Below, piece after piece: positions 37,213 to 49,013 of a stretch of 64,000 nt of DNA; the stretch's first letter is position 1; each line of letters opens with the position of its first letter. The stretch is from Entonaema liquescens. Taxonomy: Eukaryota; Ascomycota; Sordariomycetes; Xylariales; Xylariaceae. The notes below the pieces were generated by a model. It was given only the letters and a program-made list of their open reading frames with translations, made no database searches and was not told the DNA's origin. A program made the position numbers and the translations under genes. The stretch is from contig CADCSX010000007.1 of the NCBI GenBank assembly GCA_902805475.1, positions 496,001-560,000 on the forward strand, written 5' to 3'.

Positions 37213-39544
37213 ATGGCCAGGCAGGACAGGATGAGGAATGCAAGTCAGCCTGCCTTGCAGGTCATTGTGTTGGTAAGTAAAGCCGTTTCATCCAAATATT
37301 AGTTTCATGAAATGCAACCTGTTTGGGACGACGACCTTTGATTCGCCGGCAGCATAAGCTGCTTACAGCGTGGGCCTCGACCATTTGGGGTTTTTGGGTG
37401 CGCGCATGTGAAATATCCGATCTCAGCCCGGGAGTTTTGAAGTCGAATAAGAGTGCTGCACCTTGCACCTCGCACCTCGCACCTCGCGTATGGTTGGATA
37501 AACCAATATGGGAAAACCTAATTGGTTCCAGCTGTTACACTGCTCCCAATCTGACGAAACAGATATTCCGAGGCGATTTGGATATCCATTTGTTGAATTG
37601 TAGTCATTGAGATAAATGACTTGCTACCGGCCTTGGTTCCGAGGACTCTCTAGGAGAAGACGAAGCTTACTATCGTTCTACCAGACTCGATAGCCGGTTA
37701 AAAAGAAACAAATACGAAAGAGCAAATACCCTAAAATTCGAACCAAACCCAACTATCGGATATAAGAAAAAGCAATAGTCACGTGTATTTGCTTGTCGAT
37801 TAGTTCTTTTTACCAGTCCCATCAATCTCTCCGGAAACAGTGACGTCACTGGGAACCGTTTTTTATGCGTTCCGTACCTTGGGGACCTTTCAATCGTTAC
37901 CTAATGTACACCGGTACTTGACTCGATTTCCGCGGCGCACGGGTGCCAATTCAACCTCCAAACGCCGTCACATTTTTAGCATTTTGCTTATCACGCCGAG
38001 AATCCTAACTAGGATTAAAACTATGCTATTTTCAATTTTCGATTTGATTAGATACTAATATTTATTCCTTATACTAGGGCGCGAGTGGTGGACCGCGGGA
38101 AGATAATGTTACCGCTTTCCTCGTACGGTCCATCAAAACTAACTGGAGCCGGGGATCTGTACTTGCTCTCGACGGCGGTGTTCACTTGTCCGCTATCACT
38201 CGAATTCTTGAGGAGACGCAGCCAGCAGGTCTCGGTTCTGAGATTGCGTTACCTCACGTCTTGAGGGCAGGACCCTTTGCAGGTTTGGAAATCCACTCTA
38301 AATTTGCATCGGCCAACGCACTTGACATATCAAGAAATCTCGTCGATTCATACCTGATCACTCACCCCCATCTCGACCATATCTGCGGGTTCGTACTCAA
38401 CACTGCAGCTCCCCCAGGAACAAAACCAAAACGAATCGCCGGCCTGCCCTCCACCATCTCTGCGTTCAAGACGCATATTTTCAACAATATTATCTGGCCA
38501 AATCTGTCAGATGAGAACAACGGCGCTGGTCTCGTGACTTATATGCGTTTAGTGGAGGGAGGTAGCCCAGCTCTCGGCGAAGGGGCTGATAGAGGTTACC
38601 TAGAAGTAAGCGATGGCCTCACGGTCAAAGTCTTCAGCGTTAGCCACGGACATTGCATGGAAAAGCATGCTCATAGGGGTTCTACGTCTTCCTCACGCTA
38701 CGGGAGTGTAGATGGTACAGCTCTAGTGTCGTCGAGAAGTAGTAACGGTACCCACGGGATTACGGGGCCGGCAGCTAATTTGAGGCATGGGGTTATGGCT
38801 CAATCCGTATGCGATAACGACCGGGAATCAATATGTGTTTATGACTCAAGCGCATACTTCATCCGAGACGCACTCAGTGGTCGCGAAGTCCTGATGTTCG
38901 GCGACGTGGAGCCTGATAGCATCTCGCTATCACCGAGGAACATTGAGGTCTGGCTTGAAGCGGCTCCGAAGATTGTAACTGGACACCTCGCGGCGATCTT
39001 TATAGAATGCTCATACGATGACAGTCGGGCAGACGACAGGCTTTACGGCCATTTATCACCGCGCTATATCATACAAGAGCTGCAGACGCTCGCAGCAGAA
39101 GTCGAGAGACTTCGCCAGATCCCAGTTAAGATCGACCCGTCTAAAAAACGCAAGAGAGAGCTGGAAGAATCAGGCAGGAGGACTAACCGAGCCATTGCCA
39201 GGGCCACTCACGGGCCAATAGTAGTAGATGACCGGCCTGTATCACCGAAATCGATGCGCGTACCAAAGAGTACAAAACCCGAGTCTGGTGAAAACGGCGT
39301 CTCTTCGCATATCTCAATTCCAACGGCTGAAATAAGTTTAAATGATACTGGTATACTACGAACTCCGAAGATAACTAATGCTCTCCGAGGGTTGGCGATA
39401 GTTATCATCCATACCAAGGAGAATTTCAACGACGAAGAGCCAGCAGGAGACGTAATTCTGAAAGAGCTCCTCGCACATGAGGAAGAAGCTAAGCTAGGAT
39501 GCGAATTTGTTGTATCGAAAAAGGGCCAAAGTTTCACCTTCTAA
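37213..39544 (+). CDS. Class II (low-affinity) 3',5'-cyclic-nucleotide phosphodiesterase
   Basis: Exon 1 is 37213-37272 and encodes MARQDRMRNASQPALQVIVL (a second ATG at 37231 could also serve). Intron 1 is 37273-38077, about 805 nt, with donor GTAAGT, branch site TACTAAT and acceptor TATACTAG. Exon 2, 38078-39544, continues GASGGPREDNVTAFLVRS. The joined N-terminus is the family's VIVLGxxGGP motif, which supports the join. Total 508 residues. The metallo-beta-lactamase-like metal site is seen in THPHLDH (HxHxDH), and FSVSHGH and LMFGDVEPD supply further ligands. SHGHC is followed by a Ser/Gly-rich insertion; IFIECSYDDSR and YGHLSP follow; a basic KKRKREL stretch lies near two-thirds. Class II PDEs hydrolyse cAMP and damp PKA signalling (yeast Pde1 family). 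The long intron is atypical for this genome. Confidence 0.93.
37841..37848. promoter_or_regulatory. CRE/ATF palindrome inside PDE intron 1
   Basis: Perfect TGACGTCA within the extended palindrome CAGTGACGTCACTG, 229 bases before the second exon of the cAMP phosphodiesterase gene. It matches the ATF/CREB bZIP consensus. Binding is not shown by sequence alone. Confidence 0.45.
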
Positions 39545-40311
39545 TTTTCTTTGACTATATGTACGAGTGGAAGGTGATGGCAAATTTAGCACTCGGGTGT
39601 GCCAGCACGTGGTGTTCCCCAGACTGGGTTATATCCTCTTATTTCTCTGTGAGATAAGTACACTGATTTCACTTAACATCTGGGTTAGAAGGACGGGACT
39701 GGCGTTTCAGGGATAAGCTGTCTTCGGGATTAAGGCAAGCTTTGTGGTTCTGGTAGGCGTCAGGGGCAAGATACCTAAAGAGGAGTTAAAGGGTAGTGAT
39801 TGTGCAAGATGATACGTATCGCATGAATTCAATGAGAGATGAGAGATTTGTTCATAACGTATTTACCGCTTCTTTGCTTCGCCGTGGCGTCATCTCTTCC
39901 GTTCGGAGTCAACTTCGGGAACACTTTTGATCCCCGCATAATATTCAACCCCGGCCCTATCTCGAGTTCCCCGATTTAGAAACGTCCCGAGGAAGCGTTC
40001 CGAAATATTACATCATCACCTAACCTAGTAATGGAATACTTATTTCTCAAAAGGGCTTGCTGACTTATAAAATCTTCTAAACTTGGAACATTATACATTC
40101 GTAATCACGGAATATTCATAATTCGTACTTAGATACCCAATCTAAGCGGAACCGTATAAGCGCTAAGAAGTGGAAAGCTATCCCCGTCATTCCGCACCGT
40201 CTCCTCCCGTAATCGGTCCATTCCGCTACGCTTGCACTTTTCGGCGACTCGTCACCCCCCCGCGTGTAACCGTACCCGCGGTTAATATAACTTCACCTAC
40301 TTCCCTTTTCC
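39545..40311. other. Intergenic region between PDE and flavin-reductase-like genes
   Basis: About 770 bases with no open frame of note. It contains the PDE 3' flank and the promoter of the following gene, where the sequence becomes pyrimidine-rich (40180-40310). Confidence 0.5.
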
Positions 40312-41325
40312 ATGCCACCTCTTCACCACCGGGCTTCCTTGGCATACCACGCACTACGTAGACCAATAACAACAACACCCCGCTTCGTACTACTACAACT
40401 ACTCAAAGCCCTTTCCGCAAACATGTCCGTCGCAACCCAGCAGGAGGCCGCCGTCCAGCGGAACCCGCACCCGGACTTCAAGAAAGTCGAGGCATCGCGC
40501 CCGGACTGGGACCGGGACTCGCAGTTCAGGTACACCAAGACGGCAGATCCGAACTGGGTTGTGGGGTCGGGTGCCAACGCCCAGCGGGCGCCCGGGGCCG
40601 CCGACAAGAAACACGTGTGCATCGACCCGTACGAAGCCGGGCGACCCCTCGTGTCCAACTACAAGCTTCTGATCAGCGGGATCGCGCCGCGGCCGATCGG
40701 GTTCGTGTCGTCGCAAGCTCAAGACGGGAGCAGCCGCAACCTAGCGCCGTTCTCGTGGTTCAACATGGTGGGCCACGACCCGCCGCTGTTCGTGCTGGGG
40801 GTGGCGGCGACGCTCGCGCGCCCGAAAGACACCCTGCGCAACATCCTCGAGTCCCGCGAGTGCGTCGTGAGCATCATCGGCGAGGACTTCCTCGAGGCGG
40901 CGAACGCGGCCAGCGTGGACGCGCCCTACGGCGCCAGCGAGTGGGATGTCACCGGGCTGACGCCCGTCGCGGATACCGTCGATGTCAAGGCGCCCAGGGT
41001 CAAGGAGGCCGTGTTCAGCGTCGAGTGCAAGCTCGACAGCGTGCGGGAGATCGAGAGCAGGGCGGCGCCCGGCACGAAGTCCGGGTGTCTGGTGATTCTA
41101 GAGGGCACGCGGTTCTGGGTGCGGGAGGACGCGCTGAACGAGAAGCGCGATTTGGTTGATCCGACTGTGTTGCGGCCGGTGAGCAGGTTGGGAGGGATCA
41201 CGTATGGGCGGGTTACGGAGGTGGTGGAGATCCAGAGGCCGAGTTTTGCGACGGATGTTGGTGGGGAGGAGGGATATGAGAAGTTGAAGTTGAAGGGGAA
41301 GGGGAAGGGGGAGGATAGAACTTAA
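40312..41325 (+). CDS. Flavin reductase-like FMN-binding split-barrel protein
   Basis: Single-exon gene of 337 residues from the ATG at 40312; a second in-frame ATG at 40423 (MSVATQQEAAVQRNPHPDF) is an alternative start. The extra 37 residues are basic and rich in Arg, Leu and Thr, like a mitochondrial targeting peptide, so two forms are possible. Residues ~105-270 match the flavin reductase-like fold: LLISGIAPRPIGFVSSQ, NLAPFSWFNMVGHDPPL, KDTLRNILESRECVVSI, and the C-terminal GGITYGRVTEVVEIQRP. Such proteins bind FMN and often act as NAD(P)H:flavin oxidoreductases; the substrate here is unknown. Codons end almost always in G or C, giving a clearly higher GC content than neighbouring genes and long shadow frames on both strands. 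Confidence 0.9.
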   Translation: MPPLHHRASLAYHALRRPITTTPRFVLLQLLKALSANMSVATQQEAAVQRNPHPDFKKVEASRPDWDRDSQFRYTKTADPNWVVGSGANAQRAPGAADKKHVCIDPYEAGRPLVSNYKLLISGIAPRPIGFVSSQAQDGSSRNLAPFSWFNMVGHDPPLFVLGVAATLARPKDTLRNILESRECVVSIIGEDFLEAANAASVDAPYGASEWDVTGLTPVADTVDVKAPRVKEAVFSVECKLDSVREIESRAAPGTKSGCLVILEGTRFWVREDALNEKRDLVDPTVLRPVSRLGGITYGRVTEVVEIQRPSFATDVGGEEGYEKLKLKGKGKGEDRT

Positions 41326-42374
41326 GTATCCTTTTGGATATCCGGGCACTAGGGGATGAGGCTTGGTAGGAGTCGTTATGTGGTGATTTTGATCCAGCTA
41401 TCTGAGATTACTATGGAGGGAGTATCCTTAGACCACTAGAAGGCGCAGTATTTAGAACGGAAAATACACGATGAAGTTATATATTGGGTGAAGATCCATG
41501 AATCCGGACTCATTACTCTACGCTCTACTGCTTTTATATGAGAACTGGATTAAAAGCTTCATGATAGAGTTTAATAATTATGTATAACTATGATAATTAT
41601 ATTCTAAGAACTTAGAGGATGTCTCTTGTCAATGCTTGAGACAAGGACAAATTGAAAATTGCTTAACGAAAATATTAAACATATCCTTTTATTAACTACT
41701 TAGGTAGTTATATCTGGTCCAGTCTTGGTCTTATTCGGCACCCAGTAAACCTCAAGACCAACCTTGAAGACATTATCCCATATCTCGATGGACCAGTTAC
41801 TGGTTCACTATGGTACCATTAGCCGAAGCCAGGGTTGTGTATATTGGAAAGTCACAACCCCAGCTATTGACCCCAGACCATGCGGGGAACAGTCCAGGGC
41901 TACGAGAGTCAGCTGTGGGGGAACAGGGTTAGAAATCTTAAAGCTTGATCTTATTATAATGTAGCCCGTCAAATAGCTTTACTTCAAGACCTATCCCCTG
42001 GCGCCAAGTAGGGTCTAATCGTGCTTGTGGAAGCTTGATGGAAAATAAATCAGTCAACCAACTTCCCCAGCACCGCTGTAACATTGACCGACCAACCGAG
42101 ATCTCTAGGAACTTATAGGAAACCCCACAGATCATCCACCTATCGCCGTGTATATCTTCCCGCCATCTTGGTTCGGCGTCTTAGCTTCGTGTTGTTTCCA
42201 GCCCGAAGATATGAATCCTCCAACTTTTTATATTGAGCATTTCTAGAAATATGTTAATACAATACCTAAGTTTACTTTTATCTGCTGTGTGCTCTACAAA
42301 CGCCAGTAGCCCGAGCCGTTGGAAGAAGGTCCAAGATATAGTTTTTGACTAGTTGATCTTATGATACTTTAAGG
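41326..42374. other. Intergenic region upstream of GH28 gene
   Basis: About 1 kb, AT-rich around 41480-41700. Short frames only, none with a domain. It should hold the pectinase promoter; I see no specific binding site that I can name with confidence. Confidence 0.5.
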
Positions 42375-44108
42375 ATGCAGCTCGATCTAATAAGTCCGCT
42401 TATAGGTGCGCTTGCTCTGCTTTCACCAGTATGTGCGACGGGGAACACCAAGATCCCATCTCGTCCCAATGTCGTACCTGGCCCGTACAATGCTGGCAAA
42501 GCCATGCCACTCTCACCTCCACGTGAGGAAGGACGTTACTGTCACGTAAAGCAAGGATGTAATACGAAGCGCGACGACGCACCGCATATTATCCAGGCTC
42601 TGCAAGAATGTAACAATGGCGGCACCGTTGTATTCGACAAGTCGTACCTCATTGGTTCGCCTCTGGATCTCAACTTTCTCAAGCACATCGACATCGTCAT
42701 CACCGGCTCCATTGCCTTCGACGACTCTGATGTGTATTATTGGCAGAACAATAGCTTCAAGTATGAATTTCAGAATCAGAGCGTGTTTTGGAAACTCGGT
42801 GGAGAGGATGTTAATATCTATGGCGATCTAACTCTAGAGGAGGGCAAGAGTGTCATTGATGGGAAGGGTCAGGCCTATTGGGAGGAGTTACAGACAAATA
42901 AAGCTGTGAGTACATTCATAGCAGGACTCGCTATCGATGCTGACCCTGGGATTCGCAGTTATATAGACCCATGCTCTTTTCCTTCGACGGCATGAAGGGC
43001 GCTACTATGTCAAATCTTCGGATGCGTAATCCGCCAAACGTAAGTAGTGGCTTTGGCAATATTCGACTACTACTACTGACGACTCTTTGCTAATACGCTT
43101 GCAGTGGTTTAATATTATTGCGAACAGTTCCGACATAATTGTTAGCAACATGGACCTTCGCGCGGAGGTAAACCACTTCATCTAGAAGAGCTAAAGATTA
43201 TGTATTGACGACTATATAGTCGCTCGACGGTGTGAAGATCGCCAATTCAGATGGTTGGGACACTTACCGCTCAGACAATGTGGTCATACAGGACTCGTTT
43301 ATTCGCAACACTGACGGTATGTAGAACCGACACTCAACTGCACTGAACCCTTGCTAACCTATAAGATTGTGTATCCTTCAAACCAAATAGCACCAACGTT
43401 GTCATCCAAAACCTAGAGTGTATCGGCTCGCACGGCATCAGCATCGGTTCTATCGGCCAGTACGTAAACCAAACAGATATAGTCGAGAACTTATACGTCT
43501 ACAACATATCCATGACAAACGCCAGCGATTTCGCGAGGATAAAGGTGTGGCCCGGCGCGCAGACTAACTTCCAGACTCATCTCGTTGGCGGTGGCGGAAC
43601 TGGCTATGTTCGAAACGTCACGTACGATCTTCTTCATAGCATCAATAACGATAGGGCTATCACTATCACGCAATGTTACGGACAGAGTAACAAGACGCTG
43701 TGCAATGAGTTCCCGGTAAGTTCTATGAGGAGGGTCCCGTATGTCAGAACTTATTCCACAATACTAATCTTCTGGAATGTGTAGGCCAACTTGACGATCG
43801 AAGACGTAACTATGAAGAATATATACGGAACAACTTCCGCAAAACTAGATCCCCAAGCAGGCTCGCTAGTATGCAGCGCACCGGACGTAAGTTTACTGAG
43901 GTCTTGGGTATTCGGGTTTCTTGAAGTATAGTCGTACTAATCTGAACCTCAAAATCAGCGATGTAGCAATATTAAAGTCGAGAACATCACGATCACGGTC
44001 CCTAGCGGAGAGCCACCTGTTTATGAGTGTAGGAATATGGATGATGGCTTGTTGCAGCTGACTTGCGTTGCGGAGTCTGAGGAAGACCGAGATACCTCGC
44101 AAGGATAA
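42375..44108 (+). CDS. Secreted exopolygalacturonase, glycoside hydrolase family 28
   Basis: Seven exons: 42375-42905, 42959-43039, 43105-43167, 43220-43316, 43366-43715, 43785-43886 and 43959-44108, total 457 residues in exact phase. A signal peptide (LISPLIGALALLSPVCATG) starts the protein. GH28 motifs are complete: N234-S-D236, D257-D258 in RNTDDCVSFKPN, H280 in GSHGISIGS, and R315-I-K317 in ARIKVWPG. The TYRSDNVVIQDS and NSTNVVIQNLEC context is that of exopolygalacturonases (PgaX type), which release galacturonic acid from chain ends of pectate. Several N-glycosylation sequons (NNSF, NQSV, NSSD, NVTY) fit secretion. Conserved cysteines are in the C-terminal quarter. A GH16 gene lies 0.9 kb downstream. 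Exact substrate (plain or rhamnose-containing pectin) is not settled by sequence. Confidence 0.94.
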
Positions 44109-45020
44109 GAGGCTTTATTATAGGGCGCTATTCTGAAGTATACCTTTACTAATGGATCGTGTTGTTAATATTTAGACTACCATTTTATTCATAAACTCTT
44201 CATATTCACCTAGCTTACCCAGATGAATATGAATATTATTATCCTTTGAGAGATATATATATATTGCTTTGACACGACAGATAGATGGTTATACATATAG
44301 TTATGTGTATTTAGTTATTTAAGATAGTAGTTAATGAATAACTCCTAACCTTAAGGATATGAAAATAGCACCAAAAGAGAGGGCTTATCGACCTAGTGTT
44401 AAGTAGGTAGTCATTCACAACGTATTCCAATCCCATATCCAAGCTCAAGTCCAGAAATGACGCTAGCCGCACCAATGCGACGCTGGACGTCAAAGTCGAT
44501 GGAACGAAACATGCCGCCGTCGATCGATCAGGGTCCTCGGCATAATAACCGCATCAAGACATGTAAGCCCTGACACAAGCACTAACACGAGACACCAATC
44601 CCGTCACTTGCATTGACGTTTCCGGCTCTCCTTCTACGTTGGTCTTGGGGCCTCTTCTGACATCGCGCATATTCCGACCTATGAGATATTCTAATCGTGC
44701 GGTTTTTTATCCGGATAAATATCGACCGCGGTAGCTATACTACCTACCTACCCTAGACGGGACGGGTAGGTGGTGCGCCTATATTGCGACTCAGCGAATT
44801 AATATTTCCACCATTAGCATTACTCCCTATAGCCTGTGGGCCAGTTTAATATTAGGCATGGCGTTGGGTCTAGAACGAAGCTGAGGAGTACTTATTCACA
44901 GACCTCGCTCATAATCAGGGCAAGCCAAAGCTCTCGAGCTGTCTGTCTGTCTTCCTTACGCGCACAAGGAAAACACTTACACCTACCTACCTTCAACAGC
45001 TCGCCCAGCCCGGCCCAGCC
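44109..45020. other. Intergenic region between GH28 and GH16 genes
   Basis: About 910 bases, AT-rich at first (ATATAT near 44256), then mixed. A CCTACCTACC run lies near 44740-44755. No gene supported. Confidence 0.5.
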
Positions 45021-45913
45021 ATGCATCTCCTCAGCGGCTACGCGCTGCTCCTCGCCGCCGCGTCGTGCGCCTCGGCGGTGCGCACCATCATCCCGAAGAC
45101 GAGCTTCGACTCGCAGGCCAACTTCGACGCGGACTGGAGCTACAACTACCCGTGGGGGACGGACCACAACGGGGGGGCGCGCATGGACAAGAACCAAGTC
45201 AAGTTCGGGAACGGGCAGGTGACGCTCACGGCGAAGAAAGTCACGGGCCAGAAGGACGCCACGCACGGCGGCAAGAAGATCAAGATCAACTACCTGTCGG
45301 GGGCGATCAGCGCGCGCGAGCACTTCAACGTGTCGCGGGGCGGCGGGTACGACTTCTCGGGCGAGTTCAAGGCGACGACGGCGAGGGGCACTTGGCCCGC
45401 GTTCTGGCTCACGGCCGTCGAGGGCTGGCCGCCGGAGATCGACATGGCGGAGTGGAAGGGCTCGGGCAAGATCTCCTTCAACACGTTCAACACGTCGTCC
45501 GTGCTGTCCTGGAAAGACGTCGACTACCCCAGCCCGGGCCAGTTCCACTCCGTCAAGTGCGAGGTCCGCGACATCAACCAGCGCGACGTCTCCGTGAAGT
45601 TCTACATGGACGGCTCGCTCGTCACGACCCAGGTCGGCGGCAATTTCTTTGGCAAGCCGATGTATTTGTAAGTTGAATTCGTGGAGCTGGTGTTATTGTG
45701 GATATAATAAATATGATAAGTAGTATATAGCTGACAGGCTGGTTTCCTAGGATTATTAACTTGCAGATGGAAGGCTCGTCTGGATCCCCGGGTCCTAGTA
45801 GCGGTAAGCACACACACACACGGCCCCAGCGCTACGATGTTCTCGACTAACAGTAATAAACAGACACGCTGTATCAGGTACGGAACTTAGAGGTGCTAAG
45901 CTATAACCCGTAG
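45021..45913 (+). CDS. Secreted GH16 endo-beta-glucanase-like hydrolase
   Basis: Three exons: 45021-45667, 45751-45803 and 45864-45913, total 249 residues. Residues 1-19 form a signal peptide ending ASCASA. The GH16 catalytic motif ExDxxE is present as E139-I-D141-M-A-E144, with the upstream GTWPAFWLTAVEGWPPE typical of laminarinase-like members. The two small 3' exons supply LIINLQMEGSSGSPGPSS and then DTLYQVRNLEVLSYNP, the expected last beta-strands; this confirms the introns. The likely substrate is a beta-1,3 or mixed-linkage glucan, but GH16 subfamily and substrate cannot be fixed by eye. Exon 1 has almost exclusively G/C third positions, while exons 2 and 3 do not, a sharp change inside one gene. 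Confidence 0.92.
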
Positions 45914-47074
45914 TAAAGGAATAAGCGCCGACACGGAGCATCAGCAGGAGACTCAACCAAGATCTAAGGGGTTGATCGTAAAACGGCACTACTTAGCGAC
46001 CTCCGCCATCACGAATGTATTTGTATTTGCCTATCAGAAGAACAAATAAAATATAATTCATATACATTAAAAATAGGTTCTATCTTACTGGGGTAAATAA
46101 GGGGCTAAGAGTTCGTATTACTAACTCCGGTATGTACATAAATCTATACCAATTCCTACTCTAGGTAATAACCATCTATAAGTTACTTATAACCTACAGC
46201 ATATATCCATACCTACTACCTAAGGTAAGGGTATTGAAACACCGAGTCCTAGCACCAAAAGTCCTAGTCCTAGTCCTACCCTCTCCATAATACGTAGGCA
46301 ACAACTTAATACCACCTTGTCTTAAGTACCTCTTCATCCCCTTCTGTATTACCTATGCAACTCGCTCCGCATATGTACGATATCAGCACTAAGACGAAAC
46401 AACATAACCATCATCAGGTTACACTATTCACTCAAGAGGCTCTCCTAGAACATAACTTATGTCATCTTGCATACAATACCAGCCAGGATTAAGAATTAGA
46501 TTCCACCCCGCGAGGCGCAGTGCTTTAACTTAGCGGATCCCCCCGTCTTACTTGGGTATACATATGGTAACTGCCTAGATAGATACATACCTTACCCAGC
46601 TTGAGTTAACTCGAGCAGATAAGGTACATAAGTATAGTAACCCATCCGTCCGCCAATCTCCCCATCTACCCAACGAAAACCCTAAATAAACATCCAGACG
46701 GTGTTTAGGATATTCTCCACTCCGGATCCAAAAGTCCTTATCATATCATCCCCTCCTCCTCCTCCCTCGTATATCGTATATCGTATATCGAACCGCGAGA
46801 AAAGGAGGGCTGTGCGCTAGACTATCCGATCTTCCTCCGGTATATACACATATATATGTCCGTCCGTTCTTCGCATGATGTGCGTGCATATGCACCGAGG
46901 AAGAAAAAAAAAAGGTGAAAACCAAGAGAAAACGAAATGAAAACTCCGACCATGCAACTGTTTTTTATACAACCCGTACGCCGGCCTGCCAGATCTACTT
47001 ATGCCTATGTAGCATATCCTATCCTATCCGTTCCCGAGTCTCGTATGTATTAACGTTGCTACCTCCTCGTTTCG
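45914..47074. other. Intergenic region between GH16 and GT90 genes
   Basis: About 1.2 kb between convergent genes. Short direct repeats are seen: GTCCTA near 46260-46277 and ATCGTAT near 46770-46792. No gene supported. Confidence 0.5.
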
Positions 47075-49013
47075 TTATGGGCTAGTAGGAGGGGCTTCTC
47101 CCGACGCCCTGCCCGCGGGTGCGCCTACCGAGTATCCAATATTCTCGCGCTCGTCGTCCACGACTCGGCCGTATCTGCGTTAGCGTTAGCATTCCTACCC
47201 GTCGAGTAAATAGAGGGTTACCCTGAGGCGCCGGTACATACTCTAAAAGTAGCCTAAAGAACCATACTTCCATATCCTCGTGCCTTAGGACTTTATTCGC
47301 CCAGTCGCGCTGCTGGTTCGCGAGACGCTCGGCCTCCTTGGTCCCCAGATCGCCGTAACCGAAGAACCGGATAGCCTCGAGCCACTCCTCACCCTGCAGA
47401 CTAAGGGGGATATAGTGTGCCCACGGCTTCAGCCACTCGAGGTGCCACTCGCGGAAGATAGCCCACTTGTACACTAAGCTCCTACTCTTTAAGAACGCAT
47501 AGAACCGCCCACTGAACGCATTCCCGTCGATGTCCAGCAGATACTTGTATTTCCACGCATCTTGCTGCTCCGCATGCCCCTTGATCGTGAAAAATTCCTT
47601 TTGCGCATCACAGTCCCCGGGGTCGCACTGCCCCACTCCCGAGAAGTATACGTCGACGATGTCCTTGTAATCGCCCCGCGGTACTTCCTTGACCTCCCAT
47701 TTACCATTAGTCTCCTCCAGCACCTTAGCGTTGTCGGCTGCGTTCATCTTCTTCACGAACCGTTGCCGATGCTGTCGCCGCCACCCGCCGTTTCTACTAA
47801 ACCCGCCGGTCGTCGAGCCGCGCCAGTAAAACTTGTCCTCCTTCTCGGTCCACGGAACGTCCTTCCCTTCGTCATACGTTACCTTCTCAAACCAGTACCA
47901 CGGCGACGGGTACAAGATATCTGAGTAGGACGAGATCTTGGACTGCGAGAATATCGGAAACAGGTCAAGCACAATGTTGTATGCATTCGGGCGGTCGAAG
48001 AAGCCGAACGTCGAGCCAAGCGACGGCGAGTAGCAGATATCGGACATGGCCGTAATATTGTAAATGAAACCTAGGTCGCCCAGACCATACTTGGAGATAT
48101 CATCCTTTCTCTCTTCTTCCTCCAATCCTCTCGAGGGACTTTCCGGAGGGCACGACAGTCTCGAGTGAGTCCACGTTGGCTGGTGAGCAAAGACGTTGAA
48201 CCTAGTCATTTTGCTTTCCTCAAACTTGGATCCGTCATTCAGCCCTTTGCCCATTGGTGTGAACTCGTTCCTGAGGCGGGAATGGGCATTGGCGGCGGGC
48301 ATATTGACCTCCTTAGCTCTTCTAACTAGCCTAGATAGATCATCATGTGGCACGATGACTCTCGACTCGTCGTGCAGATTAAAGCACAGATCCATATCGG
48401 GTAGCCACTTTATGAATTTGCCCATCATACCCGCAGTGGCCTCTCGCTGCCACTCGCTCCCACCCTGGATATGTGTAATCTTACCGTTGCGGATCTGCAC
48501 ACCTAGCAACGCGTTGTCGAAACCGAGAGCCTCCCTAGCACGGGCGCGTATTGTGTAGGGCTTCAGTCCCCAGAAGGGCGTCAGCGACTCGTGGACCATA
48601 TCGAACTCGTCAATGAGCTGGACGTTCTTGGCCTTGGCAAACTCGAACCACTTGTCGAAGTTGGGAGGGGGCGGTATTCCGTACCGCCTGCGGTACTCTG
48701 TGACTGCATCCTTAATATTTTTGGACTGGCGTGACGTTGTCGCCTCTAGATCTTTCTCCGCTTGCGTGACTAGATGGTATATAGGATGTGACCCCGGGGG
48801 AGCGGGCATCGGCTTAGGATCGTAGGGAACCGGGAGCACCAACGGTTGTGGTGCATTATTCGAACCATCTTCCCAGCCGCCATTTTTATGCGACAGAGGA
48901 CCGGGTTTAAGGTCTGAAAGGTTGGTGCCGGAGGGTGTCAATCGGAATAGAGTAATGACGCAAATACCGAGGAAGACGAGCCCGCCGGTTAAGATCAGTT
49001 GGCGCGGCCGCAT
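47075..49013 (-). CDS. GT90/CAP10-domain glycosyltransferase, type II membrane protein
   Basis: Two exons: 49013-47242 and 47174-47075, with a 67-nt intron (GTATGT..CGCAG). The join restores the family ending LLEYGRVVDDERENIG; reading straight through gives an unrelated tail. Total 623 residues. A short cytosolic start (MRPRQ) and one hydrophobic anchor (LILTGGLVFLGICVITLF) give type II topology, followed by a Pro-rich stem. The CAP10/GT90 region contains DMDLCFNLHDESRV, YWFEKVTYDEGKDVPW, FYWRGSTTGG and the core KYLLDIDGNAFSGRF with LVYKWAIFREWHLEWLKPW. Relatives are cryptococcal Cap10/Cxt1-type xylosyltransferases and many ascomycete Golgi enzymes. Donor is probably UDP-xylose or UDP-glucose; acceptor unknown. 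Confidence 0.92.

Noticed and set aside
40617..41159. 180-codon plus-strand frame inside the flavin-reductase-like gene
   Set aside because: Arg/Ala/Gly-rich shadow of the GC3-saturated true frame.
44892..45548. 218-codon minus-strand frame across the GH16 gene
   Set aside because: Shadow of GC-rich codons on the other strand; the plus-strand GH16 motifs and introns are decisive.
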